Shown piece by piece: positions 43,997-54,278 of a stretch of 64,000 bases of DNA. Numbering within the stretch: the stretch's first letter is position 1; each line of letters begins with the position of its first letter. The stretch covers positions 2,037,767 through 2,101,766 of the forward strand of contig JAFHKR010000039.1 of NCBI GenBank assembly GCA_017052515.1. The letters are read 5' to 3'. The position numbers were made by a program, and so were the translations under genes. Source of the stretch: Fictibacillus nanhaiensis. Its GTDB lineage: Bacteria; Bacillota; Bacilli; Bacillales; Fictibacillaceae. Under the pieces are notes generated by a model. It did no database searches and was not told the DNA's origin. It saw only the letters and a list, made by a program, of their open reading frames with translations.

Positions 43997-44944
43997 CTAA
44001 CACATCAAACGAACAAGCAATGCTTTTTGTGCGTGAAGACGGTTCTCGGCCTCGTGAAAAACAACTGAATGAGGACCATCAATTATCTCCGCCTTCACTT
44101 CTTCCTCTCGATGCGCAGGCAAACAGTGCATAAAGATATAATCACTCTTCGCATGTGAAACAAGCTCTTGATTCACTTGATAACCTTTGAAATGTTCGAG
44201 ACGCACCTCTGCCTCAGCTTCTTGCCCCATGCTCGCCCAAACATCTGTGTAAATCACATCGCTATTTTTAACACCTTCAATCGGATCATGAGTTACCTCG
44301 ACAACAGATCCGTGTTGTTTTGCAACTTCTTTTGCATAAGAAACAATCTTTTCCTTTGGTTCGTAGTTCTTAGGACAAATAATGGTGCAATCCATTCCTA
44401 CTTTTGCAGCGCCGATCATCAAAGAATGCGCTACATTATTTCCGTCACCGATATACGCCAGCTTCTTCCCTTTGAATGATCCTTTGAATTCTAGGATCGT
44501 AAGAAGATCTGCTAGTACCTGGCACGGATGAAAATCGTCCGTAAGTCCGTTGATTACAGGAATCGATCCGCTCTCTGCAAGCTCTTCAACCGTGGATTGA
44601 TGAAACGTGCGGATCATCAGCGCATCTAGATAACCGGACAAAACTTTCGCTGTATCTGATATTGATTCTCCTCTGCCCATCTGAATATCACGAGTCGACA
44701 GATGGATAGCATGACCGCCGAGCTGCAGCATAGCAGCCTCGAACGAAACGCGAGTACGCGTCGAGGATTTCTCGAAGATCATCCCTAATATCTTTCCTTT
44801 TAACAAAGGTGGCGTAGATGGTCCTTGTTTTTTTAAGTCTTTTGCAAGATTCAATAAATCGATAATTTCAGATGTAGAATAATCCATCAGCGTTAGGAAA
44901 TCTTTCTGAGTTTCCGTTTGGCGAAGAGGGTGTACGATAGACAT
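43997..44944 (-). CDS. argF: Ornithine carbamoyltransferase
   Basis: A 315-residue cytosolic enzyme making citrulline from ornithine and carbamoyl phosphate. The carbamoyl-phosphate site [10 protein letters not shown], the [10 protein letters not shown] segment and the C-terminal [11 protein letters not shown] are plain. It is the last gene of the arginine operon; its ATG overlaps the carB stop by one base (TGATG), so translation is coupled. GGAAGTG precedes the start. No clear terminator is seen before the dispersed repeat. Confidence 0.96.
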   Translation of the reverse strand: MSIVHPLRQTETQKDFLTLMDYSTSEIIDLLNLAKDLKKQGPSTPPLLKGKILGMIFEKSSTRTRVSFEAAMLQLGGHAIHLSTRDIQMGRGESISDTAKVLSGYLDALMIRTFHQSTVEELAESGSIPVINGLTDDFHPCQVLADLLTILEFKGSFKGKKLAYIGDGNNVAHSLMIGAAKVGMDCTIICPKNYEPKEKIVSYAKEVAKQHGSVVEVTHDPIEGVKNSDVIYTDVWASMGQEAEAEVRLEHFKGYQVNQELVSHAKSDYIFMHCLPAHREEEVKAEIIDGPHSVVFHEAENRLHAQKALLVRLMC

Positions 44945-47900
44945 CAGATCAGCACTTCCTTTCTCATTTTATTCGATGTGCGTATAGCATCTAAATATGC
45001 GTTAGCTGTTTCTTTTCTAGTAAGCACATGAACTCTTTCTAGAACGGCACGTTTAGCATTCTGGCAATCGCTATCATTTGAAAAGTTTATATATACCGCT
45101 TTGTTATCTGTTTTTATCCACTCATCAAATGTCAAATCATTTGCTGTAAGGACAGAATACCCAAGCTCCTCCCAGCCTTTTGAAGCAGCTTCAGCGAGAG
45201 TTCCTTCAGCAAAAATGGTTCCGTGCACATTCCATAAATCTGCCAATTGAAGACTAGATCCTTTCAGAGCTTTAACGAGAGCTTCATTAAAATCTACATC
45301 ATTTCCTATTACTTCTCCGGTTGAAAGCATCATCGGACTTAACACCGGGGTGACTCCTGGCAGTTTAATGGTGGAGAAAACAGGTGCTTTCACGGTAACT
45401 TTAGGTTGGCCGTTATGCTCATTTTCTAGGTTCAACGATTTTAATGAGTGTCCAAGAAGCAATTGTGTTGCCTTCTGGACAAGGTTTACGTTCGTAATCT
45501 TACTCATGATCGGTGCTGTTCGAGAGGCTCTTGGATTCACTTCGATCACATATACCTTTTCATTCTTTATGGCGAACTGAACGTTAAACAATCCTTTATA
45601 CTTTATGTTGCGTGCGATTTTTTCAGAGTAAGCGTTTATTTGATCAATAACATGATTGGATAAAGATTGCGGCGGTGTAACAGTCAGACTGTCTCCTGAA
45701 TGAACACCAGTCCCCTCTAAATGTTCAAAAATACCAGGAACGAATACATCCGTACCATCACTTAGAATATCTACTTCCGCTTCTGTTCCTTCTAAGAATG
45801 TATCGATTAAAACGGGATAATTTATTTGTTCATGATTCAAATAATTGGTCAGTTCGCTATCAGAATAAATCACCTTCATCCCACTTCCACCAATGACGTA
45901 TGAAGGACGTAGAAGGATAGGAAACCCTAGTTCGTCTGCATACTGTTTCACTTCTTTTTCATTAAGTGCCGAGAATCCAGGAACTTTAGGGATACTTAAT
46001 GATTCTAAAAATTGATAAAAACGCTCTCTGTCTTCCATTTGGTCTACAGTATCTGCCGGACTTCCGAGAACAGAATACCCTGCACCTTCTAACTCTTTAG
46101 CCAAATTGATAGATGTTTGACCACCAAATTGAAGAATGACTTCTGAAATACCTTCGAACTCCAAAACATGATGTATATCTTCAAAAGTGAGAGGTTCAAA
46201 ATATAGAGAGTCAGATACTTCATAATCCGTGCTTACCGTCTCAGGATTGTTATTGATCAAGATCGCTTCATATCCACATGCACGAAGAGCGATTGCACTG
46301 TGCACACAGCAATAATCAAATTCAACACCTTGCCCGATTCGAATGGGACCGGACCCGATAACGGCAACCTTCTTCTTCGTATCAGGAATTCTATCGCTTT
46401 TCCCACTCCAACTGGAATAAAAATAAGTTGTTTTTGCTTCAAACTCTGCTGCGCACGTATCCACCATCTTATACGTCGGGGTAATGTCCCATTCTACTCT
46501 TTTATGACGTACCTCTATTTCTGAAACAGACCAGATCTCTGATAAATATCGATCTGTAAAACCATGCTTTTTCGCCAACTGAAGTATCTCTTTTTCTACT
46601 TGATGCAGGCTCGTTTTTTGTAGTGTTTGATCAATAGAAACCATACCTTGAAAAATGGATAAAAAGTAAGGTGTGATTTTAGTCCATTCATGAATTCTTT
46701 CTGAAGATACACCTCTTCGCAAAAGTTCCATTACAACGAAAAAGCGTCGGTCATCTGCTGAAACTAAAAGTTCTATAAGTGTATCCTCATCTAGAGCAGA
46801 AAGTTCTTTTAAATATATGCCGTTTGTTTTTAGCTCAAGTGAACGGATTGCCTTTTGAAAAGCAGAAGCCATGTTTCTCTCTAACGCCATCACTTCGCCA
46901 GTTGCCTTCATCTGAGTTCCTAGTTTTCGGTCAGCATGAGGAAACTTATCGAACGGCCATCTTGGCATTTTTACAGCTACATAATCTAAAGCTGGTTCGA
47001 AACTCGCAAAGGTCGTTCCGGTTACTGGATTTTTCAATTCATGCAGGTTATAGCCTAAGGCAAGTTTGGCAGCAATCTTTGCGATCGGGTATCCAGTTGC
47101 TTTTGATGCTAAAGCAGATGACCTACTCACACGCGGATTCACTTCGATCAAATAATATTGTGAGTTGTCTGGATGAAGCGCAAACTGTATATTACATCCT
47201 CCCACGATTTCAAGTGCAGAAATGATGGTTAATGACGCTTTTCTTAATGATTGATACGCTTCATCTGTTAACGTCTGGCTAGGAGCTACTACTACAGAAT
47301 CACCTGTATGAATACCAACAGGGTCAACGTTTTCCATGTTACAAACCGTGATACAAGTTCCGTTCTTATCACGCATCACTTCATACTCAACCTCTTTGTA
47401 GCCTGCAATACTTTTTTCGATTAAACATTGATTGATCGGACTTGCGGATAGACCTTGTTTGACCAAAGTCATCAGTTTTTCCTTCGTTGAAGCAATTCCT
47501 CCCCCAAATCCTCCAAGCGTATATGCAGGTCTAACAATCACGGGGTAACCTGTTTCTTCGGCAAAATGGAGAGCTTCATCTATTGAAGTAACAATCTCAC
47601 TTTCTGGTACAGGCTCTCCGAGATGCTTCATCAATGATCGAAACAGGTCTCGGTCTTCTGCTTTTTGTATCGACTTAATATCTGTACCTAGAAGCCTAAC
47701 ATCGTGCTTCTTAAAGATTCCTTTCTCATGAAGGTCCATCGCCAAGTTAAGACCTGTTTGACCGCCAACGGTTGCTAGTAGTCCGTCAGGTTTTTCTTTT
47801 TGAATAATACGCTCAGCATATTCTGCCGTTAAAGGTTCAAAGTAGATAACGTCTGCAAACGTGTTATCTGTCATGATCGTAGCCGGATTGTTGTTGATCA

Positions 47901-48036
47901 AGACTACCTCTATTCCTTCTTCCTTTAACGCTTTACATGCTTGTGTTCCCGAATAATCAAATTCTGCTGCCTGCCCGATCACGATCGGACCTGAGCCAAT
48001 CACGAGCACCTTCTTGATGTCTTCTTGTTTAGGCAT
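44944..48036 (-). CDS. carB: Carbamoyl-phosphate synthase large subunit, arginine-specific
   Basis: A 1030-residue ATP-grasp enzyme that makes carbamoyl phosphate from bicarbonate, ammonia and two ATP. The two homologous halves are visible: [23 protein letters not shown] at residue 8 and [23 protein letters not shown] at about 555, each followed by an ATP-grasp domain with [12 protein letters not shown] or [11 protein letters not shown]. The C-terminal regulatory domain is short, as in the arginine-type enzyme of Bacillus (pyrimidine-type PyrAB is longer). It overlaps carA by 8 bases. Confidence 0.96.
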   Translation of the reverse strand: MPKQEDIKKVLVIGSGPIVIGQAAEFDYSGTQACKALKEEGIEVVLINNNPATIMTDNTFADVIYFEPLTAEYAERIIQKEKPDGLLATVGGQTGLNLAMDLHEKGIFKKHDVRLLGTDIKSIQKAEDRDLFRSLMKHLGEPVPESEIVTSIDEALHFAEETGYPVIVRPAYTLGGFGGGIASTKEKLMTLVKQGLSASPINQCLIEKSIAGYKEVEYEVMRDKNGTCITVCNMENVDPVGIHTGDSVVVAPSQTLTDEAYQSLRKASLTIISALEIVGGCNIQFALHPDNSQYYLIEVNPRVSRSSALASKATGYPIAKIAAKLALGYNLHELKNPVTGTTFASFEPALDYVAVKMPRWPFDKFPHADRKLGTQMKATGEVMALERNMASAFQKAIRSLELKTNGIYLKELSALDEDTLIELLVSADDRRFFVVMELLRRGVSSERIHEWTKITPYFLSIFQGMVSIDQTLQKTSLHQVEKEILQLAKKHGFTDRYLSEIWSVSEIEVRHKRVEWDITPTYKMVDTCAAEFEAKTTYFYSSWSGKSDRIPDTKKKVAVIGSGPIRIGQGVEFDYCCVHSAIALRACGYEAILINNNPETVSTDYEVSDSLYFEPLTFEDIHHVLEFEGISEVILQFGGQTSINLAKELEGAGYSVLGSPADTVDQMEDRERFYQFLESLSIPKVPGFSALNEKEVKQYADELGFPILLRPSYVIGGSGMKVIYSDSELTNYLNHEQINYPVLIDTFLEGTEAEVDILSDGTDVFVPGIFEHLEGTGVHSGDSLTVTPPQSLSNHVIDQINAYSEKIARNIKYKGLFNVQFAIKNEKVYVIEVNPRASRTAPIMSKITNVNLVQKATQLLLGHSLKSLNLENEHNGQPKVTVKAPVFSTIKLPGVTPVLSPMMLSTGEVIGNDVDFNEALVKALKGSSLQLADLWNVHGTIFAEGTLAEAASKGWEELGYSVLTANDLTFDEWIKTDNKAVYINFSNDSDCQNAKRAVLERVHVLTRKETANAYLDAIRTSNKMRKEVLI

Positions 48037-49081
48037 AACTTCTCACCTTCTCTGTATGTTGTACACCCTTAATGAAATTTCTAAAGATTTCTTGATGTTC
48101 CTTTGGACCGGGCGCTGCTTCAGGGTGGAATTGTACACTTGTAACATTGAATGAACGATGCCACAGCCCTTCAACACTTCCATCGTTCACATTTTCAAAC
48201 CATATATGGAATCCTGTTTGTGCTAAACTCTCTTTTTGAACAACATAGCTGTGATTTTGTGAACTCATCGATACTTTTCCTGTCTTCAAGTTCATAACTG
48301 GCTGATTTGCACCTCGGTGACCAAATTTTAACTTTCGCGTCTCACCGCCGAACGCTAATGCAAGAATCTGATGACCAAGACAGATTCCTAATGTGGGATA
48401 GCGCATCGCTAGATTTTTGTAACGATGAAAATAGTTAGAGAATCTCATAGGATCTCCAGAACCGTTTGAAAAAACAAGACCATCCGGATTTAGTTTTTCG
48501 ATATCGGCCATCTCTGTATCAAACGGAACAATCGTTACGCTGCAGCCCTCGTTAACAAGAGCATCAGCGATGGACTTTTTATATCCAAAATCGATCAATA
48601 CAATATGCGTGTCTCCTGAACCGGTCTTTTTGAATGATGTCGCTGGCCAATATTGATCTAAATAAAAAGAATCTGCCTTGAAGTCTGGTACATGCATCAC
48701 GGCAGGTAGAGATCCTTGTATTCGAATTTGTTGAATAAGAGATCTCGTATCTACATTGGTTAAAGCAGGGATTTGATAGACGTTTAGCCAGTCAACGATT
48801 GATTGGCGTTCATTTGTTGCAGCAAATCCAAAGCACTCTGCCATCACTACACCCGCTACTTGAAACTTTGTGGATTCCATATTCTCTGAATTAAATCCAT
48901 AGTTTCCGATAAAAGGATAAGAAAACACGACGATCTGTCCTTGGTAGGAAGGATCAGTCAAAACTTGCTCGTACCCCGTCATTCCTGTATAAAATACAAT
49001 TTCACCTGAACCAAAATGGTTATCACTAATCCAATCACCTTCAAATATGTGACCGTTAGATAGCGTTATACAGCCTTTCAT
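48029..49081 (-). CDS. carA: Carbamoyl-phosphate synthase small subunit, arginine-specific
   Basis: A 350-residue glutaminase subunit supplying ammonia to CarB. The N-terminal CPSase domain (LSNGHIFEGDWI, GEIVFYTGMTGYEQVLTDPSY) is followed by the class I glutamine amidotransferase domain with the nucleophile in LGICLGHQILALAFGG and the His-Glu pair in SVQFHPEAAPGP. ATG 49081 with GGGGTG 9 bases upstream is preferred over GTG 49093. Confidence 0.95.
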   Translation of the reverse strand: MKGCITLSNGHIFEGDWISDNHFGSGEIVFYTGMTGYEQVLTDPSYQGQIVVFSYPFIGNYGFNSENMESTKFQVAGVVMAECFGFAATNERQSIVDWLNVYQIPALTNVDTRSLIQQIRIQGSLPAVMHVPDFKADSFYLDQYWPATSFKKTGSGDTHIVLIDFGYKKSIADALVNEGCSVTIVPFDTEMADIEKLNPDGLVFSNGSGDPMRFSNYFHRYKNLAMRYPTLGICLGHQILALAFGGETRKLKFGHRGANQPVMNLKTGKVSMSSQNHSYVVQKESLAQTGFHIWFENVNDGSVEGLWHRSFNVTSVQFHPEAAPGPKEHQEIFRNFIKGVQHTEKVRSYA

Positions 49082-49164
49082 GAAGAATGCCACCCCTTGT
49101 ATAAAACATATATTTTGATGTATTTTTATTCATTTATAAGCAAAAAAAATATCGATTATTTCTT

Positions 49165-50319
49165 CTAGGTCACTGTTACATAGGTGTTGTGAAAAACAGC
49201 CAGGATCTTGTTTAATGCTGATCTTAACTCTTCATCCGTAACATTTAACGGAGGTAATAACCGAATAACACCCTCGCCTGCTGGGACGGTTAATAAGCCT
49301 TCGTTCTCTAAGCTCACTATGATTTCTCCTGCATGATCACACACAATTCCTATCAGTAATCCCGCTCCTCTTATCTCACTTACTGAAGGATAGTTTAATA
49401 AGTGGCACTCTAATTGTTCTTTAAAGTTCTTTCCTTTTCTCTCAACCTCTTTTAAAAATTCATCTTGAAAGATAATATTTAGAACGCTTTGGCTGACTGC
49501 ACATGCGAGAGGATTACCCCCAAACGTCGTGCCATGACTCCCTGGTCCGAAAGCTTCAGCTAGTTTTCTTTTCCCTAGCATCGCTCCAATCGGAAAACCA
49601 TTTCCTAATCCTTTTGCAAGAGTAACGATATCTGGGTCTAATCCGAAGTGTTCATATGCATATCTTTTACCCGTTCTGCCGATACCCGTTTGAACTTCAT
49701 CTATGATCAGTAGAATATCGTACTTCTTACAGATTTCTTGTACTTTCTTATAAAAATTTATGTCAGCAATCTTGATTCCGCCTTCTCCTTGGATGACTTC
49801 CATCATGATCGCTGCTGTTTCGCTGTCTGTGTGTTTCTCTAATTGCGAGATATCGTTCCAAGGCAGATGTAGGAATGTTGATACGAGCGGGCCAAACCCA
49901 TCTTTAATCTTCTGTTGCCCCGTTGCCGACATAGAGCCGAATGTTCGCCCGTGAAACGAGTCATTAAACGTGATGATCTTATTTTTTCTTGTGAATTTTT
50001 TAGCAAGCTTGATCGCAGCTTCATTCGCTTCAGCCCCACTATTGCAAAAGAACGCTAGATCCATATCCGTATTCTTTACAAGTGTTTCAGCAAGCAGTTC
50101 TTGCTGTTGGATTTCAAAAAGATTGGAAGTATGCCAGATGCACTCGCTCTGTTTTTGAAGCGCTGCAACCACTTCAGGATGACAATGTCCTAGACTTGTT
50201 ACAGCTATTCCGCTCGTGAAATCTAAGTATTTCTTATTGTTTTGGTCATACACATAAGTTCCGTTGCCTTTTTGAAGTCGTATTTGTTTTCTTTTGTAAG
50301 TTGGAAAAAGTGCACTCAC
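49165..50319 (-). CDS. argD: Acetylornithine aminotransferase
   Basis: A 384-residue class III PLP aminotransferase converting N-acetylglutamate semialdehyde to N-acetylornithine. FFCNSGAEANEAAIKLAKK, the PLP-pocket Asp in LLIIDEVQTGIGRTG and the Schiff-base Lys in VTLAKGLGNGFPIGAML are visible. It starts at GTG 50319, overlapping the argB stop (GTGA). Confidence 0.95.
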   Translation of the reverse strand: MSALFPTYKRKQIRLQKGNGTYVYDQNNKKYLDFTSGIAVTSLGHCHPEVVAALQKQSECIWHTSNLFEIQQQELLAETLVKNTDMDLAFFCNSGAEANEAAIKLAKKFTRKNKIITFNDSFHGRTFGSMSATGQQKIKDGFGPLVSTFLHLPWNDISQLEKHTDSETAAIMMEVIQGEGGIKIADINFYKKVQEICKKYDILLIIDEVQTGIGRTGKRYAYEHFGLDPDIVTLAKGLGNGFPIGAMLGKRKLAEAFGPGSHGTTFGGNPLACAVSQSVLNIIFQDEFLKEVERKGKNFKEQLECHLLNYPSVSEIRGAGLLIGIVCDHAGEIIVSLENEGLLTVPAGEGVIRLLPPLNVTDEELRSALNKILAVFHNTYVTVT

Positions 50320-51059
50320 GTGATCAGTACCTCCTTAAGCAATTCCGTACCTGACAGAGTTTGGTCGGTAATTCGTACTTGCTTGATGTTTAGATCCAGA
50401 CATTTTATAGCCGCTTCAACTTTTGGAACCATTCCACCGCTTATGTGTCCTTCAAGGATACTTTTAAGAATGTCTGAGATCGTCAAGCATTTCATCCACT
50501 CTCCAAGCACTGAAACACCAGGTGTATCTGTAACAAAACAGATCGATTCGGCAGATAGTGCAGCTGCTGTTTCTCCTGCCGCTGTGTCTGCGTTAATATT
50601 CACCGTTTCACCGTTCTCTGTTACACCTAATGATGCTATGACTGGAATCTTGCCAGCTTCTAACACGTTTTGAATGGTCTTTGTATTTACTTTCTGTACA
50701 TTTCCAACCCATCCATAATTCTCTTTATCTAAAAAATCACAAGAGAGCATGAAATCCTCTGCCCCAGAAAGTCCTTGAGCTGCTATCCCTTCTCTATTCA
50801 ATCTCTCTACAAGTTTAGTGTTGGTAATGTCCATCAAGACTGTTTTTACACAGGATAGTGATTCTTGGCTTGTTACGCGTACACCATTCTTCATTTCCAA
50901 CGGCAACCCAGATTCTATTAGTTTCTTATTAATCTCTGGCCCGCCTCCATGAACGATTACGATCTTTTCGCCTTGTTGAATCCTGTTTTTAAGAACATCA
51001 AAAAAAGCAGACTGTAAGTTAGCTAACGTACTCCCACCGATTTTTACAACATGAAACAC
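50316..51059 (-). CDS. argB: Acetylglutamate kinase
   Basis: A 247-residue amino-acid kinase phosphorylating N-acetylglutamate. VVKIGGSTL (phosphate loop), VIVHGGGPEIN and NINADTAAGETAAAL (nucleotide and substrate contacts) are in order. It starts at GTG 51059, 9 bases after GAGGAGGC. Short N-terminus, so no arginine-feedback extension of the hexameric type is seen. Confidence 0.95.
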   Translation of the reverse strand: MFHVVKIGGSTLANLQSAFFDVLKNRIQQGEKIVIVHGGGPEINKKLIESGLPLEMKNGVRVTSQESLSCVKTVLMDITNTKLVERLNREGIAAQGLSGAEDFMLSCDFLDKENYGWVGNVQKVNTKTIQNVLEAGKIPVIASLGVTENGETVNINADTAAGETAAALSAESICFVTDTPGVSVLGEWMKCLTISDILKSILEGHISGGMVPKVEAAIKCLDLNIKQVRITDQTLSGTELLKEVLIT

Positions 51060-51074
51060 AAAATCCGCCTCCTC

Positions 51075-52301
51075 TTAGGTACGATAACTTGCATTAATCT
51101 GAACATAATCATACGTAAGGTCGCATCCCCACGCTCTTCCACTTCCTAGACCTTCTGATAGATCTACCGAGATATGAATCTCATGACTTTTTAAGTAGTT
51201 ACGAATTTTTTCCTCTGAAAATAGAACCGGCTCTCCATCTGCTACAACTTCATGTTCACCGATTTTTATTTTTACAGCCTCTGGATTAAATGAAACGCCA
51301 CTGTATCCAGCTGCAGCAAGAATTCTGCCCCAGTTCGCATCGCAACCAAATACAGCAGTCTTCACTAAAGGAGAACCCACTATGGTTTTGGCTATGATTC
51401 TCGCCTCTTTATCCGAGGCAGCACCATTTACACCGACCTCGATCAGCTTGCTCGCACCTTCGCCATCCTTTGCGATAAGTTTGCCTAAATCTTCACAAAC
51501 GAGTATGAGAGCTTCTAAGAATAGTTGCCAATCAGGATGGTCTTTGTTTAGCTCTTCATTCTCACCCATGCCGTTTGCGAGCATGAGTACCATGTCGTTT
51601 GTAGATGTATCTCCATCAACGGTAATACAATTGAACGTTCGTTCTACGGCAAAAGACAAAGCATCGCGAAGATCATCTTGCTGCACAGCTGCATCTGTCG
51701 TGATAAAGCCTAGCATCGTAGCCATATTAGGGTGAATCATCCCTGATCCTTTTGCTGTACCTGCAATCGTAATGTTCTTATTATTAATTTTTAGCGAGTA
51801 AGCTGTGTTCTTGGAAACGGTATCTGTCGTCAAGATGGATTGAGAAAAGTCGATCGAGCCCTTCAACTCAGAATCTAGGACTAAGCTTTCAATACCAGCT
51901 GAAATTTTATCCATCGGGAGATGTTCACCGATTACCCCTGTGGAGGCAACTCCGACATAGTGCGGGGGAATATCCAGCTTTTCGGCGGTCTGGATCTGCA
52001 TGTGCTCAGCATCTTTCAAGCCTTTTTTTCCTGTACAAGCATTTGCATTACCAGAGTTCACGATAATCGCTTGAAGCTTCCCCTCTTGAGAGATGCTATT
52101 TTGCGTAACTTTTAGCGGAGCTGCCTGTACTTGGTTCGTTGTATAAACACCTGCCGCGTTCGCCGGTGTAATACTATACAACAATCCTAAGTCGAGCTTT
52201 TTATGCTTTACACCACAATGAAGCCCACTTGCGTAAAACCCTTTTGGTGTCGCGATATTAATCCCTGTTATCTTTTGAATAACCGCTTTTGTTGCCTGCA
52301 T
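51075..52301 (-). CDS. argJ: Bifunctional ornithine acetyltransferase/N-acetylglutamate synthase
   Basis: A 408-residue protein that recycles acetyl groups from acetylornithine to glutamate. It is made as a precursor that cuts itself at an Ala-Thr bond; the site is in GMIHPNMATMLGFITTDA, where the Thr becomes the new N-terminal nucleophile. GSGRAWGCDLTYDYVQINASYRT is the usual C-terminus. ATG 52301 follows AAAGGAGGCAGGATAG. Confidence 0.96.
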   Translation of the reverse strand: MQATKAVIQKITGINIATPKGFYASGLHCGVKHKKLDLGLLYSITPANAAGVYTTNQVQAAPLKVTQNSISQEGKLQAIIVNSGNANACTGKKGLKDAEHMQIQTAEKLDIPPHYVGVASTGVIGEHLPMDKISAGIESLVLDSELKGSIDFSQSILTTDTVSKNTAYSLKINNKNITIAGTAKGSGMIHPNMATMLGFITTDAAVQQDDLRDALSFAVERTFNCITVDGDTSTNDMVLMLANGMGENEELNKDHPDWQLFLEALILVCEDLGKLIAKDGEGASKLIEVGVNGAASDKEARIIAKTIVGSPLVKTAVFGCDANWGRILAAAGYSGVSFNPEAVKIKIGEHEVVADGEPVLFSEEKIRNYLKSHEIHISVDLSEGLGSGRAWGCDLTYDYVQINASYRT

Positions 52302-52319
52302 CTATCCTGCCTCCTTTAG

Positions 52320-53354
52320 TTATGGGAACATTGGCGAAGACTTTAATCCCTTCGTTTCTTCCATTCCGAACATCACATTCATATTTTGAACCGCTTGACC
52401 TGCCGCTCCTTTTAATAGATTGTCTATACAAGAGATCACCGTGATTCGGTTCGTTCGCTCATCAACAGCAAACGTAACATCACAAAAATTGGATCCGTAA
52501 ACTTGCTTTGTAAATAGGTTGGCTTTTTCCCTATGAACTCTGACGAAGTATTCACTGTCGTAATAAGATTCAAAGATTTCTTTTACAGAGCGAGGGGTAA
52601 CTGAATCTGTGAGCTCTGCATACATCGTAGTCATGATGCCCCTAGTCATCGGGACAAGATGAGTATTAAATGTAATTTTCGTATCAACATCTGCACAGAA
52701 CTGAATACTTTGCTCGATCTCTGGGATGTGCTGATGTTGATTGATCTTGTATATACCGAGGCTGTCATTCACTTGTGAAAAATGCGTTCCTTTGCTTGGC
52801 GTAGCACCCGCTCCAGAAATCCCGCTCTTTGCATCAATGACGAGTGAAGATGGATGGATCGCTTTTTCTTTTAATAATGGGAGAATACCAATAAGAGCTG
52901 CAGTGGGATAACATCCTGGGTTCGCGATCAGTTTTCCTTTCTGCACCTCTTCTCTCTTCCATTCTGTTAATCCGTATACCGCCTGATTCACGAGTGATTG
53001 TGGAGGAGGCTCTTTTTTATACCACGCTCGATAGGTATCAGCATCTTTTATTCGAAAGTCTCCTGCTAGATCAATAATCTTTAAGTTCTCATCGACGAGC
53101 GAAGGAAGAAACTCTGATGAAACGCCACTTGGTGCGGAGGAAAACACGATATCTAATCCATCACTGGATAGTTGTTTCAGTGATCTTAGCTTCTGATCAT
53201 GAACGTGATACAGATGCTGAATTTCTTCTGAAAGCTCAATACCCGCTTTAGAGGATGAATAGAGAACAACTTCGGTTATCTCTGTATGTGCAGATAGCAG
53301 CCGGAAGAGTTCCATACCGCCATATCCGGTCACACCAATAATTCCTGCTCTCAT
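52320..53354 (-). CDS. argC: N-acetyl-gamma-glutamyl-phosphate reductase
   Basis: A 344-residue NADPH-dependent reductase. The nucleotide site GIIGVTGYGGMELFRLL opens the protein and the catalytic Cys is in IANPGCYPTAALIG. It is the first gene of argC-argJ-argB-argD-carA-carB-argF and follows the promoter at 53384-53412. ATG 53354 follows AAGGAGTGACGTA. Confidence 0.96.
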   Translation of the reverse strand: MRAGIIGVTGYGGMELFRLLSAHTEITEVVLYSSSKAGIELSEEIQHLYHVHDQKLRSLKQLSSDGLDIVFSSAPSGVSSEFLPSLVDENLKIIDLAGDFRIKDADTYRAWYKKEPPPQSLVNQAVYGLTEWKREEVQKGKLIANPGCYPTAALIGILPLLKEKAIHPSSLVIDAKSGISGAGATPSKGTHFSQVNDSLGIYKINQHQHIPEIEQSIQFCADVDTKITFNTHLVPMTRGIMTTMYAELTDSVTPRSVKEIFESYYDSEYFVRVHREKANLFTKQVYGSNFCDVTFAVDERTNRITVISCIDNLLKGAAGQAVQNMNVMFGMEETKGLKSSPMFP

Positions 53355-53383
53355 TACGTCACTCCTTAAATAAGTTATGGTTC

Positions 53384-53412
53384 ATTATAGGACTGTATAA
53401 AAATTAATTCAA
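53384..53412 (-). promoter_or_regulatory. Promoter of the arginine operon with overlapping ARG-box-like sequence
   Basis: On the minus strand TTGAAT and TATAAT are separated by exactly 17 bases, 30 bases upstream of argC. The AT-rich spacer reads TTGAATTAATTTTTATACA, close to the AhrC/ArgR half-site pattern TTGAATTTTTATTCATG. A repressor bound there would cover the -35 region. The operator call is inference. Confidence 0.65.
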
Positions 53413-53448
53413 TAGTATATTTATAAATAATTTAATTTTAATAAAAAA

Positions 53449-53478
53449 ACTGACTCTTCGGGTATACGAAAAGTCAGT
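53449..53478 (-). terminator. Terminator of the SDR/D-hydroxyacid dehydrogenase unit
   Basis: A 12-bp stem with one mismatch (53449-53460 with 53467-53478) and TTTTTTT on the minus strand. Confidence 0.9.
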
Positions 53479-53490
53479 CTTAACCATTTT

Positions 53491-54267
53491 TTATTGTCTT
53501 AAAAATCCACCTTCTGAATGGATGATCTGTCCAGTTATCCACTCTGCTTCTGGTGTTGTTAAAAATGCGACTAACCTTGCCGCATCTTCTGGCTTTCCAA
53601 TCCTTCCACCAGGGAACTTCGGCAGAAGAATTTTTTCTAATTCTGGATTGATCCAGCCTGTATCAGTAGGGCCAGGGTTCACTGCATTAACAGTAATTCC
53701 TTTATATCCGATTTCAGCAGCTAACGATAGGGTTAACGCATCAACAGCTCCTTTAGTAGCAGCGTAAGCTAATTCACCTAGCATCGGACCTTTCGACTGG
53801 CCAGAAGTTAGATGAACGATGCTTCCTCTGTCCCCTATAAAACGTTTGGAAAATTCTATACTCAAAAGAGTCGTTGCCCGAATGTTGATTGCATAATGAG
53901 CATCTAAAATCTCACTTGTTGTATCTTCCCAGCTGTGATTCTGTGACATACAGGCATTGTTTACAAGTATAGTCGGTATACCGAATTCCCTTTCAACTTT
54001 TTCTAAAAGTTTTGGAATATGTTTTGAAACACTAAGATCAATTTCTTCATACTTGGATTGAACTCCGAGATTTTTCAATTTCTCTACAAGCTGCTCTGGA
54101 TCATTTGTATGATCACCTGTATGCATCGTCGTGTCATAATTACCCCATGATGTAAAAAAGACGTTAGCTCCCCTGTTTGCAAGTTCAACACAAACAGCTG
54201 CGCCAATTCCGTTTAAACGGCTAGCTCCCGTAACGATGGCTGTTCTTCCTTCTAGAGAACGATACAT
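53491..54267 (-). CDS. Short-chain dehydrogenase/reductase
   Basis: A 258-residue SDR of the classical type. Cofactor site TGASRLNGIGAAVCVELA (with three residues more than usual in the glycine loop), NNACMSQ, catalytic Tyr-x3-Lys in YAATKGAVDALT and NAVNPGPTDTGW. Similar proteins are called 3-oxoacyl-ACP reductase-like; the substrate is unknown. It follows the 2-hydroxyacid dehydrogenase by 11 bases, so they form an operon. Confidence 0.9.
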   Translation of the reverse strand: MYRSLEGRTAIVTGASRLNGIGAAVCVELANRGANVFFTSWGNYDTTMHTGDHTNDPEQLVEKLKNLGVQSKYEEIDLSVSKHIPKLLEKVEREFGIPTILVNNACMSQNHSWEDTTSEILDAHYAINIRATTLLSIEFSKRFIGDRGSIVHLTSGQSKGPMLGELAYAATKGAVDALTLSLAAEIGYKGITVNAVNPGPTDTGWINPELEKILLPKFPGGRIGKPEDAARLVAFLTTPEAEWITGQIIHSEGGFLRQ

Positions 54268-54278
54268 CTTGTTCCTCC

